Shown here piece by piece: positions 63,681 to 64,000 of a stretch of 64,000 bases of DNA; position 1 is the first letter of the stretch, and every line of letters starts with the position of its first letter. Where the stretch lies: contig NZ_CANMIW010000005.1 of NCBI RefSeq assembly GCF_947498005.1, positions 186,001-250,000 of the forward strand, written 5' to 3'. Below the pieces are notes generated by a model that searched no databases, had not been told where the DNA came from, and saw nothing but the letters and a program-made list of their open reading frames with translations. Source of the stretch: an uncultured Winogradskyella sp. GTDB taxonomy: Bacteria; Bacteroidota; Bacteroidia; Flavobacteriales; Flavobacteriaceae. The translations under genes and the position numbers were made by a program.

Positions 63681-63703
63681 GAGATTTCTGCCTTCGCAGT
63701 AAT
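63681..63703. repeat. REP-like palindrome at the dnaN 3' end
   Basis: GAGATTTCTGC-CTTC-GCAGTAAT, of the GAGATTYCTGCCTTCGCAG dispersed type, starts 5 bp after the dnaN stop on the minus strand. Confidence 0.45.
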
Positions 63704-63707
63704 TAGA

Positions 63708-64000
63708 TTATGAGTTAAGCATCACTGGCATAACAAGCATAGTTACATGCTCACCTTCATCTAAACCATCAATTGGTGTTAAGATTCCTGCTCTGTTTGG
63801 TAAGCTCATTTCTAACTGTACGTTATCTGAACTTAAATTGTTAATCATTTCAGTAAGGAAACGTGAGTTAAAACCAATTTGCATATCGTCACCTTGATAA
63901 TCACAAGTTAAACGTTCTTCAGCCTTGTTAGAGTAATCGATATCTTCAGCAGAGATATTTAATTCAGCACCAGCAATTTTAAGTCTAATTTGGTGTGTTG
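63708..64000 (-). CDS. dnaN: DNA polymerase III subunit beta, C-terminal part (5' end outside window)
   Basis: The minus strand from the right edge to the TAA at 63710-63708 reads about 97 residues: HQIRLKIAGAELNISAEDID, MQIGFNSRFLTEMINNL and, at the end, EGEHVTMLVMPVMLNS. This is the third domain of the sliding clamp (RFLTE and the VMPVML tail are diagnostic). The start lies beyond the window. Confidence 0.93.
   Translation of the reverse strand, partial: THQIRLKIAGAELNISAEDIDYSNKAEERLTCDYQGDDMQIGFNSRFLTEMINNLSSDNVQLEMSLPNRAGILTPIDGLDEGEHVTMLVMPVMLNS

Overview
The window is AT-rich DNA from a member of the Bacteroidota, almost certainly a marine-type Flavobacteriaceae. The evidence is type IX secretion (Por) C-terminal sorting domains on two surface proteins, TonB-dependent receptor/TonB genes, short SD-poor leaders, TAnnTTTG-type -7 promoter boxes, a dcp-family lipoprotein peptidase and a short-Q-loop cytochrome bd oxidase. 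It is an ordinary chromosome segment; I see no phage, IS element, CRISPR array, rRNA or tRNA gene. The genus cannot be fixed from the sequence alone.

Layout. 1-2.2 kb: end of a TonB-dependent receptor followed by tonB. 2.2-11 kb: mixed accessory genes (GNAT, PfkB sugar kinase, FAD monooxygenase plus DUF3995, DUF4272), a broken Cys-rich mini-protein gene, and a T9SS surface protein with nine 25-residue BspA/DUF285 repeats. 11-16.8 kb: small unrelated minus-strand genes (membrane protein, VOC + AraC, GNAT, two small unknowns, a possible PIN-like protein). Each one- or two-gene unit ends in a related non-coding repeat about 100-120 bp downstream of its stop codon, so the region looks like an array of gene cassettes. 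An HxlR/SDR divergent pair sits among them. 16.9-32 kb: housekeeping and envelope genes (M3 peptidase, cyclophilin, Nudix hydrolase, PlsC-like and LpxL-like acyltransferases, ACP phosphodiesterase, GlmM-type mutase, delta-60 repeat T9SS protein, class V aminotransferase, rhomboid, MnmE, sterol-desaturase-like enzyme).

32-45.1 kb: a large signalling locus. It holds a membrane protein with ten PAS domains and no kinase, a CHASE-PAS histidine kinase, a stand-alone receiver, and a 1238-residue REC-GAF-PAS-PAS-PAS-GAF-AAA+-Fis regulator of the sigma-54 activator class. Downstream are two paralogous STAS-like genes. Each is preceded by a GG-N10-GG element resembling a -24/-12 promoter and by two ACGGTATNCCGT-like palindromes 40-41 bp apart, and each is followed by a conserved block with a hairpin. 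The simplest reading is that the regulator acts at these two duplicated promoters. I consider this the best candidate for an undescribed system.

45.2-49.8 kb: oxidative-damage repair genes msrB, selO and msrA, then an aldo/keto reductase. 49.9-63.1 kb: a redox, respiration and sulfur-type region with a two-heme lipoprotein, thioredoxin, a 49-residue membrane peptide plus cydAB, an SQR-like flavoprotein, a class II cytochrome c lipoprotein, a TolC/HlyD/RND efflux operon, a small PII-like protein and a YgaP-type membrane peptide. Three promoters here share the palindrome GTAAC-N4-GTTAC, which suggests one Crp/Fnr-type regulon. A second palindrome (ATGATRAATGTCAT) precedes both tonB and the cyd genes. 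The window ends in the 3' part of dnaN on the minus strand, behind two strong terminators.
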